Numbered from the stretch's first letter, positions 1 through 12,886 are shown. The stretch is 64,000 nucleotides of DNA from Linanthus parryae (GCA_023055425.1 JALGPY010000002.1:152282845-152346844), one strand, 5' to 3'. Notes: generated by a model from the letters alone, not told the origin. Program-made: numbers and translations.

Positions 1-741
1 GATTCATGGTATTAACTATGATGAAACCTTTTCCCCAGTCAAAATGACCAAATCCATTCGTATATTACTTGCTATTGCAGCTTATCACGACTATGAGATT
101 TGGTAGATGGATGTCAAAGCATCGTTTCTGTATGGAAAACCTCCTTGAGGATGTGTACATGAAACATCCAGAGGGTTTTGAGGATCCAAAGCATGTAAAC
201 AAAGTCTGTAAGTTGCAACAATCCATTTATGGATTAAAGCAAGCTTCTTGGATTTGGAATCTACATTTTGATGATGCATTCAAAGAGTTAGGTTTCATCA
301 AAAATAAAGATGAACCTTTTGTCTACAAGAAGGTTAGTGGGAGCTCTGTTGTGTTTCTGGTCTTGTATGTGGATGGCATACTAATCATTGGAAATGATGT
401 CCCTACCTTGCAATATGGTAAATATTGACTAGGGAAGTGTTTCTCAATGAAAGACTTAGGGGATGCAGCTTATATAATTTGTATCAAGATCTACATGGAT
501 AAATCTAGGAAGCTGCTCGGCCTAAGTCAAACTACATATATACACAAGGTGCTGAAACGATTCAACATGCAAGAATCGAAGAAAGAATTCTTTCCCATGT
601 CGCATGGATGCACCCTTACGAAGGTTGATTTGTCATATGTGTTGAGTATGGAAAGAAGTTACCAGTCCAATCCGGGTGAGAGTCACTGGATTGCTGTCAA
701 GAATATCCTTAAGTACATAGGAAGAACTGAGGAAATGGGAA
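1..741 (+). pseudogene. Ty1/copia fragment A: reverse transcriptase to RNase H remnant
   Basis: Reading + strand from base 2 gives typical copia RT text (YDETFSPVKMTKSIR, then DVYMKHPEGFED, then SIYGLKQAS) and the active-site region LVLYVDGILIIGND, where the usual YVDD reads YVDG. A stop interrupts near base 104, and an extra A near 138-141 shifts the frame. After base 446 the connecting part follows (KDLGDAAYI, LLGLSQTTYI, KRFNMQESKK). A deletion then joins this to the RNase H start (YQSNPGESHWIAVKNILKY). The element is dead: stop, frameshift, catalytic change and deletion. It is the same family as the fragments at 2071-4697 and 44451-47668. It begins before the window and stops where a SIRE-like LTR starts. 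Confidence 0.9.
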
Positions 742-2070
742 TTTAAAACTTACCCCAGAGGTTTGATAGATTTTCCAAGCTTTGGACGAATACAAAAGTA
801 GTTTGAGAATGCTTGAAAATGTCTGAAGCTTCAAATATTTGAAGTAAGAACTTCTCCAAAGCTTCAGAGCTTTTAGGGAATGAAATGCCGCAATGTAAAG
901 CAAATGAACACAGTGATGTTTTACAAAGTTCAGCCACAAATGGGCCTACTCTCCGCCTGAGGGATACTATCCCACCAGGATTTAAACACCTTCTTATTAA
1001 TCACCAACCTAGCCCTAGATCTCAAGCCTAAGTGAACTCCCTTACACCTATACAGCTTGTGGTTCCAAACCAATCTAGTTTCAGTTACAATCTAATGAAT
1101 CAATAAGAACCTCTTTGTTGTTCACTTGAAAAACTACAACTTCTAAAGTCAATGAGGTTTAGAAATTCTAATGAATACATAGATTGAGAACAAGTATGAA
1201 GAACACATATAACAAAATAAGCAATGAAGCTTGAAGTGTTCTTCAGAAATCTGGAATGATTGAGATGAATCATCTTCTTCAAGGATGAGCTCTCAATCTG
1301 TTTGAATGGTTGAAGATTTGTTGGTTGATCTCTTGTGTGTGTTCTCTGTCAATCACCTCTCTATCTCTACTTGAAATGAAAACTCTTTTTATAACAAACT
1401 GGCAGCAACAACTTGAGAGATTTTAGGAACCAACTCCTGTAAAATATCAACAACCTAACAATTATCTTTATTAGCTAAATTCTGATGGCTCTCTTGACTT
1501 GATCATCCAAATTTGATCAAAGTATAGCCCTACAAAACTTGAAAACAAGTTTAGACACAATCCATTAGCATGAATATAATAACATGTTTGCCAGACCATT
1601 TTGAAAGAAATAAGCATAGCTATTTTCTGAGTAAAACATTATAAATATATATATCCAAATAATAATCAATATTAAGAATATAACTAAGAACAAGTTAATA
1701 AACAATCACACAGCCTTATATGTCATCCTGCAACAAATATTTGTTAGCCAGTATAGCATAAGCAGAAATCCAGAACAACCTTCAAAGATTTGGATCTTTG
1801 GCCACCTTCAAAGCTTTGGCCATCATTCAATGATCATTAAGACATATCAATCTGCACACTTGTATAGCAATATAAACTCAATATATAGGCTCAAGAATAT
1901 TTGTAAGGGACAATATATATTCTATAATAAGGCTTTAAATCCATTGTAAGTCCTGCAACACAGAAAATTTGTCAGCAAGTAGCCCAGTAATATGAACATT
2001 GTATTCTCCAAAGCTTTGGAGCTTTGAAAATGTCTCTCAAACAATCATGTCTTTCATCATCTTCTTCATG
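742..2070 (-). mobile_element. Antisense SIRE-like LTR, truncated (solo LTR)
   Basis: The stretch matches, in reverse complement, the LTRs of the element at 5691-14097. Shared landmarks include the block around 950-1100 (cctactct-cgcctgag, then the reverse of the 'ctagatctcagg' and 'ggaacaacaa' stretches) and the AAGCTTTGG/CAAAGCTTTG palindrome fragments near 820-870, 1790-1820 and 2010-2025. No coding sequence is seen. The part matching the first 100-200 bases of the LTR (minus-strand 5' end) appears missing, so the right edge is a truncation and no target duplication can be claimed. The left edge is set by where RNase H similarity stops. Confidence 0.7.
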
Positions 2071-4697
2071 AACTAGAAATATGCGATTATGTCCCTGCTA
2101 CGAGTAGGAACATTATCTCAGTTTCTTGTTTATACAAGATGAGTTTTCTTATCACAATAAAGGGAAAATATTGTTTCATTTATTCTGATATGCGTTATTG
2201 TAATGCAATTTTGTCTAATGGATTGTATATCCTTGATCATGATAATTTCATATACAACATTAATCCCAAGATGTTTGCATATAATGATATGAATCTCACT
2301 TAGCTTCGACATTGTCATTTAGGAAACATGAATGAGTACTGAATTTCTAGATTCCATATGAATGGATTTATGGACTCGTTTGGTTTTGAATCATATGAGG
2401 CACCTGGGGCTTGTTTATAGGGAAAAGATATGATGTTTTGGGACTCATACATATTGATGTACGTGGACCACTAAGCACAAGTGCTAAAGGTGGTTTTCAG
2501 TATTTCATCACATTTACTGATGGCCTTAGTGAATATCGATTTGTGTATCTTATGAAGAAACAAATCACAATCCCTTGAAAAGTCCAAAGAATTCAAGAAT
2601 GAAGTATAGAACTAGCTTGTTAAAATTATTAAGGCTCTACGATGAGACCGTGGAAGACATTAATTAAGCCAAGAGTTTGACAAGCATCTAAAGGATTGTT
2701 GGATATGATCCAAACTCACCCACCTGGAACACCATTATTGAATGGAGTGTCTGATATGATAAATTGTACCTTGTTGGACACGGTTCGGTCCATCATACGT
2801 CAAGTAGAACTTCAATTTTTCTTTTGAGGCCATGTTCTAATTACTGCATTTTTCACCCGTAACCTTGTTCCATCGAAATCAGCTATGAAAAACACCGTAT
2901 GATATATGGACTATGAGGTGTCCTAGTATGCCATTCATTAATATTTGGGTTTGTGAAGTTGATGTAAAGTGTTTACAATCAGATAAACTCGAACCCAAGT
3001 CGGATAAATGTATTTTGTGGGATATCCTGAGGAAACGAATGGATATTATTTCTATCCAATCGAGAACAAAGTGTTTGTTGTTCGAACCCCTGTGTTTCTA
3101 GGAAGGGATTATCTCTAAATGAAAAAGTGGGAGGATATTAGAACTTGAATGACTTCAAGAACCAGGAAAAAACGTTGATCCTTTGATGGAACATGAGCAG
3201 GATCACAAGATGTTGCGGAGCAACCTGCTCAAGTAACACAAGAACCTCGTAGGCCATGTAGGATTCGTCAACGACCATAGAAATATGTAATTATCGATCA
3301 CGGTGATCCTACAACCTATGAGGAGGCCATTCGTGGGCCATAATCTCAGAAATGGCTTGGAGTCACGAGATACGAAAAGAAATCCATGTATATCAGCAAA
3401 TCATGGACTTTGGTGGAACCACCTGAAAGGGTAAGACCCATAGGGTGCAAGTGGGTTTTAAGAAAACCTGCATGGATGGTAATGGGATTAATTTAAGGGA
3501 CGGTTGGTGGATAAAGGTTTCATGCTAGTTCATAGTATAGACTATGACGAAACCTTTACCAGGTTGCGATGCCAAAATCCATTCGCATCTTGCTTGCAAT
3601 TGTAGCTTACACAATTGCGCAGATGGATATCAAAAACTATAGTTTTCTGGAAACCTCCTTGAGGATGTGTATGACACATCCAGAGGGTTTCGTTGATCCA
3701 GAGCATGCCCAAAGGGTGTGTAAGTTGTAGCGGTCTATTTACAGATTGAAGCAAGCATTTGAAGTTGGAATCTTCGATTAATGATGAAATTAAATGGTTT
3801 GGTTTCATCAAGAATGATGATGAAGCTTGTGTTTAGAAGAAGATTAGTGGGAGCACAGTTATATTTCTGGTCTTGTATGTGGAGACATACTAATCATTGG
3901 GAATATTTCCTTACTCTGCAATCTTGTGAAGATTTGCAAGGGAATCGATTTCAATGATAGACTTAGGCAAAGCGACCTATAAAGATATATGGAGATAGAT
4001 CGAGAAAGTTTTTGGCTTAAGTCAAAACACATATATTGATGAGGTGTTTAAATTGTTTGAACATGCAAGAATATGGATTCTTACCTATGTCACATGGAAT
4101 TAGTCTTTCAAAGGCCAATTGTCTTTCCAATTAGATTGAGAAAGAACCGTATGAATAAGATTTATGAGATACGCCATGTTTTGTACTAGGCCAAACATGT
4201 CATATGGTATGACATATAGATACCAGTTAAATCCGAGTGAGAGTCAATGGATAATTTTCAAGAATATCCTTAAGTACTTGAGAAGAACTAAGGATGGATA
4301 TTCTCAAAAAGAAACTAAGGATGATTTCTTGATATATGGGAGATAGGAAGGTTTCACTGTAAAGATTACACTGATGCGAACTTCCTATCCAACTAAGATG
4401 ATTTCAGATCATACACAAGTTCTGTGTTTTGCCTTAATGGGGGGACTATGAGCTGGAAGGGGTTCCAGGGAAGATTCAGTTGCCGATTCTACCACAAGAA
4501 GTAAGTGTATTGATGCATAAGTTGCACATACTCAGGGGATTCCATCTCAATCGATTTCTGATAGAAGAGATGTGAATATATGCAAAGTACCAGCAGATGT
4601 CTTGCCTACCATGCCCCTTGCGCAGCAAAAGCATGAGGGCCACACTAGATCAATAGGTATATGATGCACCAAATTGACTCTAGTGAAAGTGGCAGAC
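2071..4697 (+). pseudogene. Ty1/copia fragment B: highly decayed integrase-RT-RNase H
   Basis: Discontinuous similarity in all three + frames to copia pol, in the normal order. At 2071-2760 is the gag-pre-integrase and integrase core (LRHCHLGNMNE, FGFESYEA, then the equivalent of HIDVRGP). At 2760-3350 is the integrase C-terminal and linker part. At 3350-4140 is RT (CKWVL, TQPEGF-like and GLKQA-like text around 3660-3760, LVLYVE where YVDD should be). At 4140-4690 is RNase H (YAMFCTRPNMSYGMT, NPSESQWIIFKNILKYLRRTKD). Dozens of stops and small indels are present. It runs straight into an LTR of the same family at 4698, as expected for an element with its 3' LTR. It is clearly older than copia D, which keeps longer open stretches. 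Confidence 0.85.
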
Positions 4698-5690
4698 TAT
4701 TGGTATTATGCCCTAGATGCAATCATTTTGTCTTGAATTTTATATGAACTTACTATTCATTGTGTTATAGATATGGAGATATGTTAACATTAATGAATCC
4801 TTGGAATATAAATTTTATATTCTTAAATATCCCTAGTCGAGTACTACAGTTAATTAGGACGACTGTATTGTGTCGAGAATAGTATGTGGGTAGATTGATA
4901 TGGGGATATCAAGTCTAACACATGGGTACGTATTAGGAGTAATGGGGGTACTTGATGACCCACCATGAGAAGGCTACATGGGAGTTATGCGAATGTCACA
5001 AGTGCTTCTCATAATGACAATTGTGCCGTGATCCTTCGACTTGAAGTCACTAGATACTCTAGTAGTGAATTGTCATGTTGTGAAAAACGTTACACTGTAA
5101 CAGGGTAACTATAAAGACAATTATCGGACATGATATGAAGCAAGCTGAGAGATGGTAGTGATGTAGAGAGGATTTGTCCCTCCTGCATAACTGGAGTAAA
5201 TATCCACAGCCACCCGATGATTAAGACTTAGGGAAATGCATGTCCATGATCAAATAAATCAATATGAGAGATTGATGTTATTTCTTTATCTAAGTCTACT
5301 CACAGATCGAGAAACTATATATTGGACATACAAGCGTGACACCCCTTATTTTGTTTCCAATCTGGATAGATGACACAAATGGATTATACAACACGGTAAC
5401 ATTGGTCACAGACGTTAGTTAGATCACTGACATTCCTATTACATGGGTAGCATTGATGTATAGCTAGATGTCACTCAATGTTTGTAATAATTGTTATTAC
5501 TGCCAACGTAATTAGGAACCTACAGGGTCACACACAAGAATATATAAAACTTGAATTACTTGATAATTAGTTGGACTAATTAGAAATAATGAATTGATTG
5601 GACTAAAGTGTAAATTATGCTCATCAGTTGGACAGAAGAGCAACTTGTGGACTAGAATTCAAACTAATCCAAACTGTTGGATTTAAGGGC
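4698..5690 (+). repeat. 3' LTR of copia B, first part (interrupted)
   Basis: Starts after a degenerate polypurine run (agtggcagac) with TATTGGTATTATGCCCTAG, which lines up with the LTR starts at 44450 (minus) and 47669 (plus). It shares long blocks with those LTRs, such as the 'acacatgggtacgtattaggag' region near 4920, 'tcactagatactctag' near 5047 and 'gtagtgatgtagagag' near 5156. It is cut at 5690 by the SIRE-like element and resumes at 14098. Confidence 0.8.
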
Positions 5691-6850
5691 TGTAACTTCA
5701 AAGTTGTTTTCAAAGCTTTGAAGATGGTTTCAAAGCCTTGAAAACTCACATCATAAAATAAGGGGGAGTTCCCACTCCTATTCACTCTCTAATCCCCTGC
5801 ACTTGATCATGCTATATTGTATGATGATAGACAAACTGATTCTGTGTTACAACATGCTTTGGTCTATCATTTGACTAAGTTATTTGCAGAGATTGTGAGC
5901 TAACTCTGTGTTGCAGATTTAGCTTAAGTTTCCGTATTTACAGGATTGCAGAATTGGCAATAAAGGCATGTAGAATACTGCTACTCTTATTGGAAGTTGT
6001 CTGGACTTACCTTAGGATCGTTGATTCAAGATTAGATAAAAAACAATTGAGAAAATCATGCATCTAGCCGTTGGGATAATGCTGTTGCAAGAGGATTTTA
6101 ATGGATTTCTGTTGAAGCTCCCCATATAGTCTGCAATTCAAATTGACAGAAGAGAGATTTTTTGAGAGAGATTTACAAGAACAGAGCTTTACAAAGAGAT
6201 TCATACACTCTCACGGATTGACAAGCATCATTGAAGAAGATTAAAAATCCGTTCAATCCATTCCAGATTCCTGAACAACACTGCAAGCTTCACTGCTTCA
6301 CCGTGTTCACATGGTTCTTCATCCAGATCTTAATTTGTATATCATTCTGTTATATTACTTAATCATCTTTTCTTGTTGAATTGTTTTGGAGGAACAACAA
6401 ATAATTCTTACTGTATCAGTTAGCTAGAGTTGTTACTAGATAGGTTAGGAAGAAGCACAGGCTGAAAAGAGTAAGGCTATTCTCTTAGCCTGAGATCTAG
6501 GGCTTAACTTTTGATAATTAAGAAGTTGTTGAAATCCTAGAGGGATTAGATTCCTCAGGCCGAGAGTAGGTCACATTGGTCTGAACTTCATAACAAATCA
6601 CTTTGTTCATTGTCGTGCTTCACTGTTCTTTACTTGTCTTCCAAATTGCTTCAAAATGGTTTATGTTCAAAGCTTTGGAAAGCTTTTCAAAGCTTTGAAA
6701 ATACCCAGATTTATTTTAAACAGTCTGTTTTGGTTTCAAAGCTTTGAAACTGATTTCAAAGCTTTGAAATACTTCAACTTCTTCTCATTTTGTTTTAAAT
6801 CCACACTAGAGTATTTGATCCTGTAACTGCATACTTACATTCAGTCTTCA
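5691..6850 (+). repeat. 5' LTR of the SIRE-like element
   Basis: Begins TGTAACTTC and ends CAGTCTTCA. Aligns along its whole length with 12898-14097. Contains three perfect copies of the 16-bp palindrome TTTCAAAGCTTTGAAA (starting at 6685, 6734 and 6754) and several near copies near both ends. Confidence 0.88.
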
Positions 6851-6852
6851 AT

Positions 6853-6864
6853 TGGTATCAGAGC
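6853..6864 (+). other. Primer-binding site (initiator tRNA-Met)
   Basis: TGGTATCAGAGC two bases after the 5' LTR end. This is the standard plant retrotransposon primer site complementary to the initiator methionine tRNA 3' end. Confidence 0.92.
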
Positions 6865-6899
6865 CTGTATCACTGTTTATAGCTAACAATCTTTTAATC

Positions 6900-8618
6900 A
6901 TGATTAATGTAGGTGAAGGTGGTTTCTCACAAGGAAGAGCTGCTAACATACCTCTTCTGTTTTGTGGAGACAATTTTGTACACTGTAGCCTTGATGAAAA
7001 TGTTTATCATTGATCATGACATTGAACTATGGTCTATTGTCCAGAATGGGCCTCACACATTCTACCTAGAAAAGGATGAGATTAAAACTCCCAAATCTGA
7101 AAACTCTCTCTACTTCTGAATTAAAACAACTTTCAAAAAATTATAGATCAATGAATCTTTTGTACTCTGCTTTGAGTGCAGATGAATTTAACAGGATATC
7201 TACCTGCAAGACTGCTAAGGAGATCTGGGATAAACATGTTGTCACTTTTAAAGGAACCAGCCAAGTGAAGCAAACCAAGATCAACATATTCCTTAGACAG
7301 TAAGAACTGTTCAAGATGAATGGAGATGAATTCACAAAGACATGTTCAAGAGATTTACTAACATTGTCAACAATCTGGATTCTTTGGGGAAATCATTCTA
7401 CAATTAAGATAAAATCAGAATGATCTTCATAAGTCTTCTAAAGCAAAATGGGAACCAAAGACTACAGCCATTGAATAAGCTCAAGATATGTCCTCTCTTC
7501 AACTAGATGATTTACGTAGAAAACTACTCACACATGAGATCTCCACGAGTGAAGCTGATGGAGAACTACCAGAGAGCGTCAAGAATCTGGCACTCAAGGC
7601 CAAAGAGAGTGAAGAACCTCAAAGCCTTGAGAAAGAAAAAGATGACGAAGAAGATCATTTTGCTCTCATTTCCAAAGCCTTGACAAGGATTCTCAAGATG
7701 AAGATGAACTTTGGAAACAAAGACTTTAGTAGAGGCAAATTCAAATCTTCAATTAGCAAGGACTACAAAGGTAAGTCATGTTCCCATGTAAATAAATCTA
7801 AAGGACTAAATTTCTTTAAGTGTGTTGATGTAGGACATCTTATCAGTTTGCCCTCACAAGAAAAGCAATCACTTTCATAAGAAGGACAATGACAAAAGAA
7901 AGAAGGTCATGGTAGCTTCATGGTGTTACTCTGATTCTTCAAGTGAATCATATTATGAAGAAGATCAAGCCAACCTATGTCTTATTGCCAAGCATGATCG
8001 AAGCTGAGAAAAGAACATAGAGGTAATGGTGAATAGTCTAATATCTAAACATGCAAATCTACTTTCTGAGATTTTGAAAACAATGCTTCTGAATGAGGAA
8101 GACTACTTAAATGAAATGAAGTCTTTGAAGGAGAAAGTTCATGATCAAGCAAAAGAGAGTTTTCTATTACTTTCCCAGACCAAGAATCTTGAAATTTCTC
8201 AGGCAAATACTGACAGATATTTCAAAGCCTTGAAAACTCAAGTCAAAGAAGTTTTACTTTCTCCTTTGAGTGACAACCTTGTTGCTCGAAGGCATCATCA
8301 TGATGAACTTGAGAAACTTCATGACTCTACGAATTTTGTAACAAAACTTTCTGGCTCTGTAGGTTTTGCTGACTTAAATTTGAACAAGCAAGAGTCAGAG
8401 GATGAAGCAGATCAGAGAATGGTTCTAAGACTATCATGCAAGAAACCAGAAGAGATTTTCAAAGCCTTGAAAGTGGCTCTCAAAGCCTTGAATCAGGACC
8501 TCAAGGAACATAGAATGGTCAAGCCATCAAACTCTCAGGGCCTTGAAAATATTCCTGGAGAACCAGGGCCCTGGACACAAAGAAAAATTTTCAAATATCA
8601 GTCATCTCATCCAGCATG
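6900..8618 (+). pseudogene. gag-like region of the SIRE-like element
   Basis: Starts at ATG 6900 (MINVGEGGFSQGR). The frame breaks near 6990, and capsid-like text of copia gag follows: ELWSIVQNGP, then MNLLYSALSADEFNRIST and AKEIWDKHVVTFKGTSQVK around 7150-7270. After a stop near 7302 the gag continues at 7488-7880 (SSLQLDDLRRKLLTHE) with a ruined zinc knuckle (NFFKCVDVGHLI, only one of the expected CCHC cysteines). At 8026-8618 is an open stretch of 197 residues rich in Leu, Lys and Glu, probably coiled coil, as in the long C-terminal gag region of Sireviruses. FKALK is encoded at 8220 and 8457 by copies of the element's palindrome-like repeat. Confidence 0.8.
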
Positions 8619-8619
8619 A

Positions 8620-10239
8620 AACATCATTTGTGATCCATCCACTGGTACACACACAAGAACTTAGTTAAAGAACTTGTGTGCTTTTAATGCTTTTCTGTCT
8701 CATGTAGAACCTAATAATGTGAAAGAAGAGCTAAAAGAAGCAGAACTGATCATTGAAATGCAAAGTGAGCTGAATGTATTTGATAGGAACAAAGTATGGA
8801 ACCTAGTTCCTCCTCCCAAAAATCAGTCTGTATTGGAACAAGGTGGGTGTTCAGAAACAAGCTGGATGAAAATGGTAAGGTTATCAGGAATAAGGAAAGA
8901 CTTGTAGCTCAAGGCTACAACCAGGAAGAAGTTGTAGATTATGAGGAGAAGTTTTCTCCTATAGCCAGGTTGGAAGCAATAAGAATATTAGTTACATTTT
9001 CATCACATAAGAACATCAAAGTATTTCAAATGGATGTTAAATGTGCATTTCTAAATGGTTATCTGCAAGAAGAAGTATATGTTGCTCAACCTCCTAGTTT
9101 TGAAAGTGATGAGTTTCTGAATCATGTTTATAAGCTTTACAAAGTTCGTTATGGCCTCAAATAAGCTCCAAGAGCATGGTATGAAAGATTGTCAAAATTT
9201 CGGCTTGAAAAAAATCTCAAAAGAGGCTTAGTTGAAAAAACTCTTTTCATAAAGACACATGAGAAAGAAATTTTAGTAGTACAAGTATATGTTGATGATA
9301 TTTTATTTTTTACTACTAATTATTCTCTTTCGAAGGATTTCTCTAGTCTTATGAGCAGGGAATTCGAGATTACCTTAATGGGATAGCGAAATTTCTTTCT
9401 TGGACTTCATGTACATAAAATTAAGAAAGGAATTATTCTACACCAGAACAAGTACACCAAGGACTTGATGAACAAGTATAATATGTCTCAATCCAAGGTA
9501 GCCAAAACTCCCATGAGCTCCACACTATCCTTAGACAAGGATCAAAATGGTAAGAGTGTGAACCAGAAAGAGTTCAGAGGTATGATTGGTTCACTGTTCT
9601 ATCTTACTGCAAGTAGGCCGGACATTAAGTTTACTGTTTGTATGCGTGCTAGATTCCAAACTGATCCTAAAGAATCTCACCTAGTTGCTGTCAAAAGAAA
9701 TTTTAGATATCTCAACGGTACCAAAGACTTAGGGCTTTGGTATCCTAAACAGTCTAACTTCTCTCTGTATGGCTATTCATATTCTGATTTTGGAGGATTT
9801 AAATTTGAAGTAAAAAGAACTTTAGGATGTTGCCAATTCCTTATATCATCTTTGATAATGACATTCTAAAAAGTAATATTCAACAGCTTTATCAACAGTA
9901 GATGCTGAATACATAGCAGCAGGAGCTTTCTGCTCACAAGTGCTGTGGATAGCTCAACAAATGAGAGATATGGGTTATGAATTCAGATATATCCCCATAA
10001 AATGTGACAAAACTAGTTCTATCTAAATTACAAAGAATCAAGCATAACATTTAAGGACTAAGCACATTGATGTCAGACATCACTTCATTAGAGATCATGT
10101 GGAGAAAGGTGATGTATCTCTATCATTTGTGGCAACTAACTTGCAAATTGCAGATATCTTCACTAAACCACTTCCAGAGGATAGATTCACAAACCTAATA
10201 TTAGAACTTGGAATGTTGAATAAGGATGCACTGGCTTAG
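8620..10239 (+). pseudogene. RT-RNase H region of the SIRE-like element; protease and integrase missing
   Basis: Just after the gag stop the text jumps to the RT N-terminus (EPNNVKEELKEAELIIEM, then NKVWNLVPPPK). The frame shifts near 8840, then RWVFRNKLDENGKV, RLVAQGYNQEEVVDYEEKF and QMDVKCAFLNGYLQEEVYV follow, a stop where LKQAP is expected (9163), and VYVDDILFF with intact YVDD at about 9288-9305. The connection and RNase H come next (MIGSLFYLTASRPDIKF, ESHLVAVKRNFRYLNGT), ending with the usual IADIFTKPLPEDRF and a stop at 10237-10239. No protease (DTG/DSG) motif or integrase HHCC/DDE domain lies between gag and RT, so about 2 kb has been lost. The frameshifts and stops mean no working polymerase is encoded. 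Confidence 0.88.
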
Positions 10240-10245
10240 GGGGAG
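10237..10245 (+). other. Internal polypurine-tract-like motif after pol
   Basis: The pol stop codon runs into tagggggag, resembling the element's true polypurine tract at 12887. Sireviruses are known to carry extra polypurine-like runs after pol; its use here is inference. Confidence 0.5.
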
Positions 10246-10697
10246 CATCAGGTAACTTATTTGTGTTTCAATGTTTTGAAAAGTTTTCAAACCCTCTAAA
10301 AGCTTTTCGAAGCTTTGAAATTTTTTTCTGCAGTATAACACTTTTTCAAGGCCTTGAAATTCTTTTCAAAGCTTTGAATATAAATATGTATAGTATATGT
10401 TTCAATGATGGGTCACTAATGCTAGGTGTTACTTTGTAGATAATTTTCTGACATTATTTTTACCTTTTAAATCAAATCATTTTCAAATAAGTAAAATACT
10501 ATTTCCTTTCCACACGCCACACACGACTTTTTTAATTTCAAACAAACTTTCCTTCCTAAAATATTTGGGAATATTTAGTTTCGTTCTTTCACTCCAACTC
10601 TTCAGTATTTATCTTCTCTCTTTTCTCTCTCTATCGCTCTCTCTCTATCTATCTCTCTTCTATCTTTCCTGCCTCTCTCTTCTAAACCCAAAACCCT

Positions 10698-12550
10698 ATG
10701 GATTCACGGAGATCCTCTCAAAGAATCAAGATGGCTAGAAGCTCGAAAAATAACACGGGGAAGAAAAGAAAAGTTTGAGAAGAAGAAGACGTTCAAGCTA
10801 TCAGTGACGATTCCGGTACTAGAACTGTAAGTGCACCCAATCAGCCAACTCCTCCTCCAAAGAAGAAAAGAAAAATGGACAAGGCTGATCAGATAGCTAC
10901 TTCCAGCAAGAAGAAATCAAATCCAGTGGCTACTTCTAGGAAACAAAAGGGTGTTCAGATTGGTAGTCCAAGAAAGGAAAAGAAGGTAAAGGAAGATCAG
11001 AAATCAGACAAGGGGAATAAGATACAGAGATCAGAAAAAGACAAAGGGAATGAAAGTCATATCTATACTGAGAAGGACAAAGCTGAAAAGAGATCATCTT
11101 CTGGTAAGAAATCTCTGTCTAAACATTGGTTCACCAGTCATGCTTCTCATGGAATTTGGTTAGATGGATTTGCATCTGCTCCAATTTCTTACTGTAGTAT
11201 GATCAATACTAGCATGCTGAATAATATGGATTTGGAGTGTATTTAGGAGACTTAAACAGAGTTCAATTTGAAAAATCCTAAACCCCACTAAGATTGCATA
11301 CCCTAGGCTTACCAGACTCTTTTACATGAATATGAAACAGGTGAATGCTTTGGGTTTAACTGTATCATCTTAGGTAGCTGGTATTGATATGGAGTTAGAT
11401 CACGCTGAATTTGCTAGAGTCTTGGATTGTCCAAAGAGGTACAATATAGAAAACTACCCTAGAAAGAGTGATGGTATAAATATGGCTAAGGAAGAGTTAT
11501 TTTTTCCTAATGTAGCCACTACCTCTAAGCAGTTAAATCGTTCTGTGTTAACTGTTGAAGCCAAAATATTGTTACCATCATGATGAGGTGTGTAGTACCA
11601 AATGAGAATTCTAAGGAATTGTTATCTGATAGGATGCTGTATCTCATGTACTTGGTGATGCATGGATATGAGGTTGACCTGCAAAGCATTGTAATGGAAC
11701 ACATGCTGTATTGCTGTACCAAGAACATGAAACATCCTCTACCTTATGCCAACCTCCTCCGACTTTTCTTTCACCATTTGGCCATACTTGTTGAAAAGGA
11801 AGAGACTATCACTACTGGTTTTGGAATTATATACGAGAAGTCTTTTCAAGGATTGGAATTGTGCAAACCAGTAAGGGTGAATGGAAATTCTACTCAGAAT
11901 TGTCTCCGGAAGAGTTGAAAGCCAAGAAGTTTTCAAAGCCTAAGTCCTTAACCACTCCATTAGCCGTACCTTCTACCTCTCAGGACCAATCTCAGATTCT
12001 TCAAAAACTAGACTTTATTGAAAATGAACTAGATGAGCTAAAGCAGGGAGATTATCAGCTAGGTACTGAGTTCAGGTAGATGAAGCACATGATTAAGAGT
12101 ATTTTGAAGAACATCGACTTAGTACATGTGGAAGAAGAGGATTCTCAAGCTCCATAAGGTTCAAGGAAGTCAGGATCTACCAGAGATCTATTTGATGAGG
12201 AGATTAATGGGGATAAGGATGATGGGGGAAAAGGTTGCTGGAGATAATGAACCTGGTGAGGAAGATACTACTGACTCAGGGTTGCTACTAAGAAAAGCTC
12301 TACAACAGAAGAAAGAGAAAAAAAATCACCTCAAGTGACTTGTTTGAGGATGATGTGATAGCTGATGAGCCTGGTAAAGAAGTTTCAAGGGAAGAGGCCG
12401 GAGAATGAGGAAGAAGAGAAAAAGGAGGACGAAATCAAGAAGATGCTACACGGCCTAAGACAAATGAAGATCCAAAGCCTTGAATCCAGCCTTTATTTCT
12501 TTCTTCTTTTCAAAACCTTGAAAACCCTCTCTCTTTTCCTTCAAAACTTA
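10698..12550 (+). pseudogene. Extra 3' ORF of the SIRE-like element (putative plant transposon protein type)
   Basis: Lies between pol and the 3' LTR, where Sireviruses carry an additional ORF. ATG 10698 opens a lysine-rich head (MDSRRSSQRIKMARSS) with two basic clusters that look like nuclear localisation signals: GKKRKV (stop TGA right after, 10776) and PPPKKKRKM near 10855. A charged Lys/Ser/Asp region follows up to about 11090, then a globular-looking part (SHGIWLDGFASAPISYC, LFYMNMKQVNALGLTV, MELDHAEFARVLDC, NRSVLTVEAKILLPS, DRMLYLMYLVMHGYEVD) that resembles the 'putative plant transposon protein' domain found in many plant retrotransposons. The tail from 12126 is Glu/Lys-rich. At least five stops or frameshifts interrupt it. 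No transmembrane segment is evident, so an envelope role is not supported. Confidence 0.6.
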
Positions 12551-12676
12551 TAATTTATTTAAGTTTTTAAGTTTTCAAATAACGTTGATCCAACATTTTC
12601 TCACTTTTTGATGAAAGTAAAAAAGAGGGAGAATTTTAGGTAGAAATTTCGGATATTATATGGTTGCGGGGAGATT

Positions 12677-12700
12677 TTTTTTTTTTTTTTTTTTTTTTTT
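12677..12700 (+). repeat. Poly-T run
   Basis: An uninterrupted T homopolymer of about 24 bases in the untranslated 3' part of the SIRE-like element. Confidence 0.9.
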
Positions 12701-12886
12701 GGATCTATGGTTGAACTGTTTAACTTGTTAGTTTTGAATTGGTTATTTAGTTGGATTTCGATTTAGCCTTTATAACAGTTGGTATTACTATTTGTTTTTG
12801 ATATTATATAATTGTTTTTGCAATACTACTGATCTATCTTTTGCAAAAATACAACTCAAACATAATAGCTGGTTTTGTCTTTGATC

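Noticed and set aside
10698..12550. Envelope gene reading of the third ORF
   Set aside because: No signal peptide or transmembrane segment is visible, and the head is basic and nuclear-signal-like.
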